In this document: positions 11,418 through 22,490 of the stretch, one piece after another
Numbering within the stretch: the first letter of the stretch is position 1
Layout: the number at the start of each line of letters is the position of its first letter
Made by a program: the position numbers and the translations under genes
Assembly (NCBI RefSeq): GCF_020520425.1
Contig: NC_079491.1
Span: 39,174,027-39,238,026, forward strand
Direction of reading: 5' to 3'
DNA: 64,000 nucleotides
Source of the DNA: Spinacia oleracea
Taxonomy: Eukaryota; Streptophyta; Magnoliopsida; Caryophyllales; Amaranthaceae
Notes under the pieces: model-generated
Told to the model about the DNA's origin: nothing
The model's input: the letters and a program-made list of their open reading frames with translations, nothing else
Database searches by the model: none

Positions 11418-13503
11418 TGTAGGCGGGTATTTTTCGTACGTTGCTTTCCCTTCCTACGGGGCGGTGTTAGGACCTTTGTATTTTTGTACTTTGAAGGAGT
11501 CGCCACCAAACATTGTTTAGGGTATCGTTTGGAAAGACCAAAAAGATGACTCTATTAGGATAAGGCTTTGAATCTTCGAAACAGATGGGTGAGATCCGGG
11601 CAAGATGCTTATTCCGCGAGCTTTAGAAATAATTCAAGTGCGTGACACAACATTTTCGAAAATACCCTAGTTTAGACTATGTGGGTTTGAATTTAGAACA
11701 AATAGAATTTCTAATTTGTATTGTGGCCACTTTGCTTTAAAGTTAAGTTAAGGGAACCTAAGATCGGTTTGTCCAAGAAATTATCTTTGTTAAGCGTGGT
11801 GTAGCCTTGTATTTTGTTGAATTTAGCATGTGAGGTGATGAAAGCGATAAGAAAGTAAAGCAACATCACAATTGAAAATATGTGCGGAATTAATAAAGTA
11901 CAAGACCCCCTAGAAATGGACTAGGAAGTAGAACCACATTGCCTAGAAGGACTAGGCAAGTAAAGTTGCATAATGGAATGTGCGGAATTGAAATGCAGAA
12001 TTGAAATTGCGGAATTGAAAGGTGCGGAATTGAAAGGTGCATAATTGAAATTGCGGAATTGAAATTGCAATATTGAAATTGAACTTAAGCACATGAGATC
12101 CGGAAGCCAAACGGCTACTTAAAAATAAGTGCGTCCGTCACGGATTCAAAGCTAAAAAATCTCAACTTAATGATGGATTGTTCACCCAAAGTATGCTAGA
12201 TTTTTCACATAGAACTTGAACTTGAAAGGTTTGAAACTTGAAATATTGAACTTGAAATATTGAACTTGAACTTGAAACTTTGAATTTGAACTTGAAACTT
12301 TGAACTTAAGAGTTTTGAATCTCAAAGATCAGACCTTTTAATGTTGAAAAGGCTTAATCTTTGATGTGCTCTTACTTTGAAAGGATCCTAGTTTAGGGAA
12401 GTAGTCATGAGCAACCCTAAACATTGTTGGATCTTGAAATTTGAAAACTTGAACTTGTATATTGAAAAAATGGAGTCTTGAATCTCAAAGACTAAACCTT
12501 TAAAAGTTAGAAAGACATCATCTTTGATTACTCCACATTTTGAAAATGATTCTAGTTCAAAGAAGTGATTACAAACAACTTTGAACATCCTTGAATCTTG
12601 AAAGTTTGCATTTTTGTATTTTGAAAAGTTTGGATTTTGAAGAAATGTATGATTGTTGTAAGTGGCATTTTTAATATTAAAAATGCCAACTTACTAATCA
12701 TTTTTGAAAGAGAAAAATCAAAGAAACATGATTGATTATGGTGGGATTCGGAATTACCTATTGGGTCTTAGGCAAGAATTCCGTTTAGAGCTCCCAATTG
12801 CTTAGAACATGAAATATTGTATGAGATTTGTATGAGATTTTGATGGTTTTTTGGATTTTGATTTGAGTGGCAATTTTTGTATTACGACGTTGTGTTTTGA
12901 TTTTTGCCTCCCCATAATGTTCAGAATTAGGGGTTTTTATAGGAGGATTTGCTGCTAAACGCCAGCCAACGCCAGCGTCCAGCGCAACACCAGCGCCAGG
13001 CGCTGCTGACGTGGCGCAGATGCTGCCAAAACAAGGACGCGAGCTCCGTCCTTGCTTTGTCTTGTATTGATGTACCTTCATACTATTTGTACGAAGTTGG
13101 CACGTAGTGATTGCTTGGGGATTAAGACTTGGTTTGCGTCTAAAAACAAGCCGTTTCGGGTTTTTGAATTTCAGTTTTACGGGACGAGGCCCGGCTTGCT
13201 CGGTTTTGTTGGTCGGCGCCCGAATTTGGATTGCTTAATGTCATTTTGACTGGAAAAGGCATTGTAAAACCAATAGGATAGTCCATTGGGTGAGATTGTA
13301 CTTGGATTTTGAAATTGATTTTTGGAAATTGTATTTTGTACCGAGTTCCGGAATGGGAACGGCCTCGGGGATTGGATTTTGGCTCTTGGATTTTGGACAT
13401 GTTCTTAGCAATTGGGATTTTCGCACGGATTTTCTCCAACCGCCTAATAAGGATAATGGTATCGTCCTCATCCCAGTGGGGAGACACAAATTAGGTGTCT
13501 ACA
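11418..13503. mobile_element. Solo LTR, 2.1 kb
   Basis: Starts TGTAGGCGGG and ends AGGTGTCTACA, i.e. TG...CA, with a perfect 5-bp target duplication GTGGA at 11413-11417 and 13504-13508. No gag, pol, primer-binding site or second LTR lies between. This is what remains after recombination between two LTRs. A GC-rich patch of CGCCAGC repeats (12955-13010) follows a TTTTATAGGAGG stretch. The size suggests a Ty3/gypsy element, but the family is inference. Overlapping frames at 12785-13929 are not conserved coding sequence. Confidence 0.85.
11960..12320. repeat. Simple tandem repeats inside the solo LTR
   Basis: 11965-12085 repeats GCGGAATTGAAA with variable 2-4 bp spacers about nine times. 12215-12315 repeats AACTTGAAAC/TTTGAA units. 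Replication-slippage products within the LTR. Confidence 0.75.
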
Positions 13504-13863
13504 GTGGAGGAATCAAAACAACCCAAGGAAGCCAAATGATTCAAAGGAAACCAATGACCATCATCAATAGACTTAAGTATGATTATGAAGAGTTTAATAA
13601 CCTCCTTAATTAAGGGGATCATCAAACAACTTAAATCAACAAAAGGGTTATTACAAAAGGAATCCAAAGAGATAATAAAAAACCGGACAAAATCGAAGAG
13701 GTGTTCTCAAAACCGTTCCGACAGGTTTCTCAAAATCGATCGGGCGCAATTGCAAACAAAAACTTTCATAAACTACCCTGTTCTCAAAATCGGCCGATTT
13801 TCCGAAACCGGTCGATTTTCGGTGAAATTCAAGAAAGGTCTTTTAACTTCGATTTTCCACTTG
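13504..13863. other. Right flank of the solo LTR
   Basis: No supported gene. From about 13680 the sequence shows degenerate precursors of the following tandem repeat (AAACCGTTCCGACAGG, AAAATCGGCCG). Confidence 0.35.
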
Positions 13864-14213
13864 CGCTCGAAACCTGTCGGTTTTGAAAAACTTGGCAGGC
13901 AGGTTTTCGGCGCAATTTTCCATCTTTAAATTCCAACATACATGTCACGTGATGCTCTCCCTTAATCCATAAGTTCAACGACGCTCGAAACCTGACGGTT
14001 TTGACAAACCTGGCAGGCAGGTTTTCGGCGCACTTTTCCATCTTTAAATTCCAACATACATGTCACCTGATGCTCTCCCTCAATCCATAAAGTTCATCGG
14101 CGCTCCAAACTTGCCGATTTTGACAAACCTGATAGGCAGGTTTTCAGCGCACTTTTCCATCTTTAAATTCCAATATACATGTCACCTAATGCTCTCCCTC
14201 AATCCATAAGTCC
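13864..14213. repeat. Tandem repeat, 3 copies of about 118 bp
   Basis: CGCTCGAAACCTG-like starts at 13864, 13982 and 14101. Each is followed by a TTTTGA...GGCAGGCAGGTTTTC patch, CCATCTTTAAATTCCAA and ATGTCACSTGATGCTCTCCC. Copies 2 and 3 are closest. Confidence 0.85.
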
Positions 14214-14244
14214 ATCCTACTTCGTATTAAATATCAACCCATTT

Positions 14245-14330
14245 CATTTAAAAAATAAGAAATATGGTTTGCATAATATTCAAACCTGCGACCTTCTGTT
14301 TCAACACTAGAGTGTTATCCAATTGAGTTA
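14245..14330 (-). other. Degenerate tRNA-like sequence
   Basis: On the minus strand: GTTAACTCAATTGGATAACA (box A-like), then AGGTCGCAGGTTTGAAT (box B-like). It lacks the paired arms of a functional tRNA and is probably a decayed SINE head or tRNA fragment. A run of nine C adjoins it. Confidence 0.4.
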
Positions 14331-14624
14331 ACCCCCCCCCTGAATTGAGTTATAACCTTTTACATGTTATCTTTACAAAATTAATATTAATATAATATAG
14401 AATAATTATCTTGTGAAAAAAATCCAAGCATAATTTTATTAAAGAATACTCCGTATAATAATTAATTGTTATTCACATAATAATCTGGGGCCATCACCCA
14501 GACCCAAATACTAGTAAATATTCTAAAAGTTAAATCGTCGTGATTAACTTCAAATGAAAAAGCAAGGCTCTGTTTAGTTCACTTTATTTCAAAACCTTAT
14601 TACTTATTGCATATCAGATCGAAA
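14331..14624. other. AT-rich spacer
   Basis: Nothing recognised apart from a GGCTCTGTTTAGTTCACTTT end at about 14567, resembling the MITE terminus at 909-1012. Confidence 0.35.
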
Positions 14625-15970
14625 TTAGTCCACTCCTCTGGCTATAGCAAAACCTATCCTGGTGAAAATATGAGCACCAGCACGAGCCCCAATGTCCTGA
14701 GTCCTAGAAAACTTTTGAATCCGCTTAACCAACGCAACCGCATCCTTATCCAGCTCCCCCAAAGAAGAGAAAGAGAACAGAAGAAAGCCATAACCAATGG
14801 CCCTACGACGCGCTTCGTACTTGACCCGCTTCCGAATAGCCGCATCAGACACAACCCGGCCCGGGACAAAGCCAGACAACCCAAATTGTGACAAAGGAGA
14901 AGATCTCGTCAAATCAACACACACATCACAGCCCCGATCCCAAGAGTAGAGCAACACGTCTGCTGGACGGAGAGCTCCATCGTTCCCTCCAGATAGACCA
15001 ATAGCAACCTCTTTCCCCGCCGAAATCCCAGACCAATAACAAACATCAACAAGGGTATCCCGAACCACATTATGCCGATGTTTAATACCCATGATGCCAG
15101 CACATGACACCGCATGATCACCTAAGATGTCTCCCGCAAAGACCCTGGAGCAAGCAGAACATGCCCCAACCGGTAACACAACACACATCGATAAGTTTTA
15201 GCATTCATCTTCTGTCCCAAACCGGATATGGGGACCGCATGAAGCCAAGTAGAGGTGTGATCTCCCTGCTGCGATTTCCACAACGCCCGAATGTCGAGGA
15301 GATAAAGAGAAGGTGGATTCTGCAGATGCAATAACCTTTGTGAAATATATATCTGCCAATTTCTTCATGAGTTTGGGGGCAGTGACCTCACTAGGGTTAC
15401 TCATAATTTCATACTCCACCGTTCTATTAAATAGACTCAACGCATCATCAAATGCTCGACCAGGACCAACAATATAAACATGTCGTAGAATCTGTGTCTG
15501 CAAACCAAAAGACTGCAAACGAGAAGCAAGAAAAGCATAATGACGAACATCACCTACGGAATAAACACCAAGCCCGACAAAAGAAAAAGGTAAGGTGGCA
15601 AGTCGCCTCTTTCAATCGCCAAAGGCAGGCCCGAAGCAGTAACAATACGCTCCAAGGAAGATCGAATAGCCTCATCGAAAGAGCGCTGATCCGCCTCAAA
15701 AACACCAGGAGGACAAGTACACAAAGCAAAGTAGAGTTTAGAAACTCCGGTAAATGCCCTAAGTAACAATAGCTCACACTGAGGATCATCAAGCTGAGCA
15801 ACCTTATCCGTAATCCCAATTGTCTTGGTCACCCTTTGCATCACAATCTCACCACTAAAAACTGGATTGGAACTTGCGGGACCACCAAGCAGCTTAACAC
15901 CATGCAACGGACGAGCAATATCAGAGGGAACACTCCCACAAGCCTGCTTCGAGGGTCCTCTGTAGGCCAT
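14625..15970 (-). pseudogene. Reverse-transcriptase-associated protein, frameshifted
   Basis: Three consecutive minus-strand frames (15970-15554, about 15550-15198, 15188-14625) together read like the C-terminal half of a widespread plant protein annotated as reverse-transcriptase-domain-containing. Visible landmarks are LLLLRAFTGVSKLYFAL, SNPSEVTAPKLMKKLADIYF, STFSLSPRH, RCVLCYRLG, then CSACSRVFAG...GDHAVSC, which looks like a zinc-binding Cys/His cluster, then LRPADVLLYSWDRG and GYGFLLFSFSSLGELDKDAV. The reading frame changes near 15554, near 15270 and near 15180, so no intact product can be made. The catalytic reverse transcriptase region itself is absent. I identify the family from remembered motif order; the precise element is uncertain. 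Confidence 0.6.
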
Positions 15971-15981
15971 AAAACCTCAGT

Positions 15982-15982
15982 A

Positions 15983-16026
<44 letters not shown>
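15982..16026. repeat. (ATT)n microsatellite
   Basis: About 15 ATT units directly upstream of the pseudogene's N-terminal end. Confidence 0.95.
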
Positions 16027-16184
16027 GGGTTGTTATTATTACTGTTGTTTTTGGTGTAATTGTGATTGTGATATTTTTTTTTCAGGAATAAGAAAACAAG
16101 TTAACAAAACATTAAAATTCACATAACAAAAGCAATAACTAGATCTAGAGAGGAAAAAAAAATCGAAAATGCTCAGAATAAAAC

Positions 16185-16750
16185 CAATATGTCAAAATCA
16201 AAATCATTCTTTCAAGACCATGTCTAAATCAAAATCAATTTGTTCAGATCATGCCTAGATAAAACACAAACTATGTAGATCATGTCCAGAATAGAACAAA
16301 TATGTACAGATCAAAGTCAATCTATATAGATCATATATTTTCAGATCAAAATCAATATGTCTAGATTACCAAGATCATGTTTATATTAGAACTAATAATC
16401 CATATCATAACTAATATGGTCAAGGTCATGTCCAGATCATAACTGGTTCGTCTAGATCATGTCTATCTTAGACCCGATCATCTAAATCATGTCCAGACCA
16501 TACTCTATCTACCTAGATCATTTCTAGATTAAAACAAATATGTCTACATCAGAACCGATCTATTTAGATCATTTATGTCTAGATCAGAACAGATATGTCA
16601 AACTCGTGTCTAAATTAGAACCGGTCTATCCAAATCATGTCCATATTAGAATTGATATGTCCTATCATATCCATATTATAACTGATCTTTTAAATAATGT
16701 TCAGATTAAAACCGATATGTCCATATCATATCCAGTACATAACTGATCGG
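16185..16750. repeat. Degenerate minisatellite, GATCATGTCYAGATCA
   Basis: Roughly a dozen or more diverged units of about 40-45 bp alternate GATCATGTCCAGATC-like and AAACCRATATGTCTA-like segments. No unit is identical to its neighbour, indicating an old array. A 68-residue frame at 16540-16746 is a by-product. Confidence 0.7.
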
Positions 16751-16817
16751 TTCAAAATGTCATTAGTCCACTAATTATTGAAAAATAAATTAAAATAGTA
16801 ATTGATATTATTTGTTA

Positions 16818-17173
16818 CTCCCTCCGTATCTTTTTGTTCTTTACGTCTGGTATTTTTCACGCGTTTTAACGACTAATTAATGTGCATTGAAATTCTTCTA
16901 CTTTTTTTTATTTTAACAAGACAAATTACGTTTACTTATAATGTCTTCACTTTTATCAAAATTCTCATATTGGAAAAATGAGAAAAATTTAATGTACCAA
17001 TGAAAAAGTGTGAAAGATTAAATGACCTAATGAATTTAATTGATTAAAATAATCATTGAACACAAATTTTGATAGAATATTAAAGCATTTATATGATAAT
17101 ATAAAAGGAAATGTAAATAACATTTTGGGACACCCAAAAGGAAAAACGTAAAGAAAAAAAGAGACGGGTGGAG
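16818..17173. mobile_element. Stowaway MITE
   Basis: The left end CTCCCTCCGTATCTTTTTGT pairs with the right end ...GTAAAGAAAAAAAGAGACGG GTGGAG. TA lies at both ends (16816-16817, 17174-17175). The fragment at 24507-24749 is the same family. Confidence 0.8.
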
Positions 17174-17190
17174 TAGAAAATTAGGTAGTA

Positions 17191-17550
17191 CTCCCTCTGA
17201 ATCTAAATGTTATTCCCGTTTCCTTTTTTAGTGTCCCAAAATAATCTTCCCATTTCTTTTATTTCCTTTTTAATCTCTCCCTTGTAATTTTAACTTTGTA
17301 ATTCTATTGGTTTATCAATAAAAAACCTTGTAGTCTCATTGGTTGGTTTAAGTTTGGATGGATTAATGAGTTGGCAATTTTATTCCTTAAATTCTATTGG
17401 TTCAACTATTTTGTTTTCTTGTGAAAATGGAATAAAAAAACAACAATTCCCCATAAAACTACATTAATAATAGTTAATCTTATAATGCTTATTTTTCCTT
17501 AATAACCGCGTAAAATGACAAACGGGAATAACATTTAGGTTCGGAGGGAG
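17191..17550. mobile_element. Stowaway MITE
   Basis: CTCCCTCTGAATCTAAATGT at the left is inverted at the right (ACATTTAGGTTCGGAGGGAG), flanked by TA at 17189-17190 and 17551-17552. The long internal pairing (TTATTCCCGTTT) supports a foldback MITE. Confidence 0.85.
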
Positions 17551-17560
17551 TAATTGATAA

Positions 17561-17835
17561 TCTCTCCGTATTTATTTAAGGGATACACTTGGCCGGACAC
17601 GGATATTAAAAAGAAGAATTGAATGAAATAAAGTAATAAAATAAGTGAAGTTGCATAGATATTTTAATAAGTAAAACAAGTGGGGACCATGTCATTTTAG
17701 GGGGTGAGGATGGAATGTATATATATTATTTAATTAGATAGTGATGTTGATAAATTACTAAAAATAGCAAATGTATCTCTTAAATAAATACAACTGGAAA
17801 AAACAAATGTATCCCTTTAAAAAATACAAAGGGAG
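17561..17835. mobile_element. Stowaway MITE
   Basis: Left TCTCTCCGTATTTATTTAAG, right AAAAAATACAAAGGGAG followed by TA. The interior carries GGATACACTTGGCCGGACAC, nearly shared with the MITE at 19060. The left boundary is approximate. Confidence 0.7.
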
Positions 17836-18194
17836 TAACTTTGGGGACAAATTTTTCAGGAACGAAGAATGGACAAAAAAAGACGATGGATAAAGAATGG
17901 AACAAAAAGGACCAATAGTAGAAGACTAGAAGATGATAATATCACGAGATGCCGGAAAAAGAAAGGTAAATAATATTAAAGACATCAATCACCTTTTTCT
18001 TTCCAAAAAGCAAACAAAATTGCCTCTCTGGATTCTCTAATAAACGTTGAGTCACTCCAGGCGGGATTGGCGTTCAAATTACTCACCAGACAATTCACCT
18101 AATTCTATTGTCTACACGTCCAAATTTACCATCCTTCCAGACCTTTCATCTTTGAATGCTCGCGTCAATTTTATTTTGTTTGGGCATCGTTTTA
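17836..18194. other. Spacer between MITEs
   Basis: No supported gene or RNA. A 66-residue frame at 18047-18247 runs into the next MITE and has no recognisable product. Confidence 0.4.
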
Positions 18195-18495
18195 GAGCAA
18201 CTTCAATGGTAAGGTATAAGATGTTGGGGTTAAGTTTGTCACGTTAAATTTTTAGCTATAATTAATTAAAACTACAGGTTATTACATTGATGGGTTACAA
18301 TAATTTGTAGCTCCCTATCATATTTAATTTAAATTATTTATTTATTTGAGCTATATTTTTTTTGAGCTACGTAACCCAAAATAGCTACAAAGTTTTAACA
18401 GCGGCTTATGTCCTTGTTGTACCAAAGATGGGCTACCTGTTCACATGTTCATTTTTTTTGTGAGCAGGTCCATTTTGTAACCATTGGAGTTGCTC
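18195..18495. mobile_element. PIF/Harbinger-type MITE
   Basis: Termini GAGCAACTTCAATGGTAAGG and its inverse TAACCATTGGAGTTGCTC, with a 3-bp TTA duplication at 18192-18194 and 18496-18498. TTA target sites and this terminus fit PIF/Harbinger MITEs (Tourist-like); the superfamily is inferred. Confidence 0.75.
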
Positions 18496-18520
18496 TTAGG
18501 AACGTTTTTGAGTTAAGATG

Positions 18521-19048
18521 AGGATAAATTGTTTTTTACCACCTACAAAAATCGGAAAATTATATTTTATCACCTGAAAAATTAAACTTTTACTTTTCTA
18601 CCTAAAAATAAATTAAAACTTGTTTTTTACCTCCTGAAAGCGAAAAAATAGATAACATTTATATATGGCTACCTAATTAAATTTCCTTCCAATTTTTTTA
18701 CACTCACTGTGTGAATTTCTTTAACTCTTTCAACATTCTCTCTTTATTTTCATTAAATTTTGTCAATTTTGTGAATAAGTGGTGGTGAAAAATTATGTAA
18801 ATTCATATAACATAAGAAAGTTGGGAAAAGAAGAGAGTTAAATACATGAAATCGTGGAAGAATAGAACATATAAGAAGTATCACCGTTATTGTGGCCCCC
18901 TACATAACAGTTTCATAATTTTTTATATTTTTCAGGTGGTTAAAAACAAGTTTTAAATTTTTTTTAGGTGGTAAAATACAAATTTTAGTTTTTTAGATGG
19001 TAAAAAATAATTTTTGATTTTTTTAGGTGGTAAAAAATAATTTATCCT
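18521..19048. mobile_element. MITE-like foldback element
   Basis: AGGATAAATTGTTTTTTACC at the left is inverted at the right (GGTAAAAAATAATTTATCCT). Inside both ends the phrase TTTTACCACCTRAAAAA repeats several times, giving long inverted arms of three or four tandem 35-40-bp units. No clean target duplication is visible. Confidence 0.65.
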
Positions 19049-19059
19049 TAAATTGAATA

Positions 19060-19424
19060 CTCCCTTCGTATTTAAAAGGGAGCCATATATGGTCGGATAC
19101 GTGTATTAAGAAAAAACAATTGAATGAAATAAAATAATAAAACAAGTGGAGTTAATGTAAATATTTTATTCAAGTAAAACAAGTGAGAACCACTAAAATT
19201 TTGAGGGGTGGAGGATGACAGGTTTATGAAATTAATTGTTTAATGTTGTGGTGGGTCATAGGGTAAATTAGATATAAATTATTTAATTAAAGGGTAGGGT
19301 AGAAAAGTTATTAAAAATGGAAGTGTTATTCCTAATAAAATACGGCCGAAAATGGTAAGTATGACTCCTAATAAAAATACGACCGGAAATGGTAAGTGTG
19401 ACTCCTAATAAAATTCGTAGGGAG
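19060..19424. mobile_element. Stowaway MITE
   Basis: Left CTCCCTTCGTATTTAAAAGG, right AAAATTCGTAGGGAG, with TA at 19058-19059 and 19425-19426. Near the right end two 50-bp repeats (TCCTAATAAAATACGGCCG, TCCTAATAAAAATACGACCG) are present. Confidence 0.75.
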
Positions 19425-19929
19425 TATGTTATAACAGATGGAGAAATCAAGGAGGAAACAAAAGCACACTAACAACCTAAACCAATTGGCAATATGAGGA
19501 TAGCTAACTTACGTTATAAACTAGAATCATTTTTGCTTCATCTTCCGACGTGGGACACAATACTCACACTTACTTTCTAACAAATATTTGTTAGAATATG
19601 CCTTGAATCGGTCAAGCCCCTTACTGCAATGCCCCAACACGGTTTATCTGTTTGGGGCCAATTTTCTAGTCTTTTCCGCATCTGTCTAGAATGTAATACC
19701 TCTTATTTTTTAAGTAATTATAAATATATTTTATTATATTTATAAAGCATTTTGGGATTTTACGAATTTAAATCGCATTTAAATAAGTTATTTAAAGGTG
19801 TGTAATTAATTAAAAGTATTTATTACTTTAATTAATTATAAAGCGAATTTAATTTTCAAGTTGAGAATTTATTTGGGTTTTGAAATTAAAACGATTTGAA
19901 TTATTCCAAAGATAGTAGAAAAAACCCTT
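19425..19929. other. AT-rich spacer
   Basis: No gene or RNA recognised. 19700-19860 is particularly AT-rich. Confidence 0.4.
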
Positions 19930-20174
19930 ATTGCAACGGGCTTTTAGACCCCTGTTACAACGTACTCCGTACATCATATGCTGCAACTGGGGGGCCAACA
20001 ACAAGTCTGAACTTGTTGCATCGTACATTGTTCGCTGCGAACGTACATATATATGTACGCTACAACAAGTGTGTAAAATTAGGCCAAAATCATGACTTGT
20101 TGCAGCGTACATATTGGTGTATGTTGTTAAAGACCCATCATGTTACAACGAACATCTATTTGTACGCTGTAACA
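19930..20174. repeat. Hairpin repeat array, left part
   Basis: A series of imperfect palindromes built on TTGTTGCAGCGTACATATAT and its inverse. Clear examples are GAACGTACATATATATGTAC with GCTACAACAAG, and ACTTGTTGCAGCGTACATA opposite TGTATGTTGTTAAAG. About five hairpins of 35-70 bp occur before the solo LTR, and the array resumes at 21570. Confidence 0.7.
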
Positions 20175-21569
20175 TGTTAGGTTATGATACATATGACAAT
20201 TCATAAATCATGCGGAAAAACCATAAAGCCAGGAAAACATATTATTTACACATAATCATTTAGCATAGTTTAGATGCATACTCTTTGTTGCGTGCCCTCC
20301 CTAGCTGCGCCCGAACCGAACAAGAACAAGTCTTTAGGACTCCAAGTGTCGTCCCTCCGTAGATAGTCCACAGCACGTCCGGATCCGCCTTAAGATTGAC
20401 CAACTAGAATCGCCCTTAAGGTACTTAGAATTTTCGGCACTTTATAGGCAATTGAATGACTGAATTTTGCTCTCAAAAACTCACTTTGAATACTTGAATT
20501 CTCGATGTAAATATGTGACCCTAGGCACCTATTTATAGAGTTATGGAAAAGGATTTGGAATCCTATTAGGATACTAATTTATTTAATTATAATCCTACTA
20601 GGACTCTAATTAAATAAACTAAATCTTTTAGGATTAGATTTAATCATATGACAAATCCCGGTAGCTTTAAGATTCGAGTAGCACACAAACACACACGCAC
20701 GAACAGCAGCCCACGAGGGGCGCCATGCGCGCGCGCGCAGCCCGCGAGCTCGCAGCCCACTGCCGCAAGCCCACACGCTGCCGTAGCCTTGGCGCGCGCT
20801 GGGCCTGCCTTGCGGTGGGCCTGGCGCAGCCTTGGCTGGTGCGTTTGTGGCGCGCTGGCTTGCTGGGCGATGGCCCGGCTTCGTGCTGGGCCTTCGTCTG
20901 GCAGGCCTCGTCCGATGCTAATTCGTACGATACGCTTCCGATTAATTTCCCGATTCCGGAATTCATTTCCGATACGAACAATATTCAATATTTCCGATTC
21001 CGGAATCAATTTCCGTTTCGAACAAATATTTAATATTTCCGTTTCCGGAATTATTTTCCGATTCCGATAATATTTCCGATTCTGACAATATTTCCGTTTC
21101 CGGCAATATTTCCGATTCCGGCAATATTTCCATTTCTGATAATATTTTCCGATACGTACCATGTTTCCGTTTCCGGCAACATCTACGACTTGGATAATAT
21201 TTATATTTCAGATACGATCCATATTTCCGTTTCCGGCAATATCATCGTTTCCGGAGTATTCATTTCTTGCCTGTGACGATCTCAGCTCCCACTGAAACCA
21301 AGATCCGTCGATTCCGAATATCCATAGATGGAGTATTTAATGCCATTAAATACTTGATCCGTTTACGTACTATTTGTGTGACCCTACGGGTTCAGTCAAG
21401 AGTAAGCTGTGGATTAATATCATTAATTCCACTTGAACTGAAGCGGCCTCTAGCTAGGCATTCAGCTCACTTGATCTCACTGAATTATTAACTTGTTAAT
21501 TAATACTGAACCGCATTTATTAGACTTAACATTGAATGCATACTTGGACCAAGGGCATTATTTCCTTCA
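20175..21569. mobile_element. Solo LTR, 1.4 kb
   Basis: Starts TGTTAGGTTATGATACATAT, ends GGGCATTATTTCCTTCA, and is flanked by a perfect 5-bp duplication TAACA (20170-20174 and 21570-21574). It holds no gene. A very GC-rich patch (20700-20920) precedes about 320 bp of TTTCCGATTCCGGNAATA units (20930-21250). Ty1/copia origin (SIRE-like) is a guess from size and composition. Overlapping long frames at 20644-21162 on both strands are artefacts of GC content and repeats. Confidence 0.87.
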
Positions 21570-21650
21570 TAACAGGTCAAGAATTTTGCCAAATTTTACA
21601 CCTTTGTTACAACGTACATATATATGTACTCTGCAACAAATCACTTTTGG
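21570..21650. repeat. Hairpin repeat array, right part
   Basis: TTTGTTACAACGTACATATA paired with TATGTACTCTGCAACAAA: one good hairpin of the same family as 19930-20174, separated from it only by the solo LTR. Confidence 0.7.
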
Positions 21651-21942
21651 CGGGAAAATTTTAATTTTATTTAGGTTACCTAGAGTGCCTTGCACCAAAT
21701 ATAGAAACCTGTCACAACAATAATAATATCACAACCTGTATAACAAATATAAAAACAATAACTAGTGTTTTGTATATATCCCAAAACCAAAGTGCACGTA
21801 CCACATGTACGTCCCAATTTCAACGTACGCATACATTTTAATATAAAAGATTGTTCTATAACATCTAAACCAACTCGATCAAGCGCGCTCAGGCCAGTAA
21901 AATACTTGCCGGTAAAAAACTTAGCCCATTGCTCACGAACCA

Positions 21943-22115
21943 CATCAATTTCCCGATTCGAATCTTACGATCCTACGATTCTACGATCCAAAAGCACGCC
22001 ACCGATCCAGATCTTAGGTAGGATCTTAATGTGTGTAGGATCTTACGATCCTACATCGATAAAAATTTTGAGTGGTGGGATCTTAATACGATCCTACGAT
22101 TCAACGATCCGATCC
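21943..22115. repeat. GATCC-rich repeat block, left
   Basis: CGATCCTACGATTCTACGAT and palindromic GGATCTTACGATCC phrases recur about ten times in 170 bp, on both strands. A related block is at 22411-22490. Such clustered short motifs resemble subterminal transposase-binding repeats of CACTA or hAT elements, but no terminal inverted repeat was found. Confidence 0.6.
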
Positions 22116-22410
22116 AACATACAATATTTCAAGATAACAATTTTTTTTATTACTAAATAGTTCATAATCACATATCATTAGAAATATCATAATTTTCTAT
22201 CAGTAAATTAGTGATAAAAAAGTATCTTATTCACTTAAAAGTTCAGAAATTCATATAATTTCAACAACCTTGCGCATATCTTATTAATTGCTCTTGAATC
22301 TACACAAGTATTAATCTTATGTAAGCAAAAAATGATATTTAAGTATTAAGATTATCTGAATACATGATTGTACATTTCAATTTAATAATATAACCATTAC
22401 TTTTACCATT

Positions 22411-22490
22411 TAGTAGGATCTTACGATCCTATGATCCGATTCTACCGATCCGATCCTACCCCCCTTCATCGATCCAAGTCGTTCTATTCG
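22411..22490. repeat. GATCC-rich repeat block, right
   Basis: TAGGATCTTACGATCCTATG and CGATCCGATCCTACC repeats abut the 3' end of the Ulp1-like pseudogene and replace the exon that should carry its catalytic cysteine. Confidence 0.6.

Noticed and set aside
12785-13929. Cluster of 60-116-residue frames on both strands
   Set aside because: Inside or just beyond the solo LTR 11418-13503; no recognisable domain and mutually overlapping.
14245-14330. Functional tRNA gene
   Set aside because: Only box A-like and box B-like strings are present; the arms do not pair.
20644-21162. Overlapping long frames on both strands, Arg/Ala-rich
   Set aside because: They arise from the GC block and TTTCCG repeats of a solo LTR bounded by a perfect TSD. 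No motif, and both strands are equally open.
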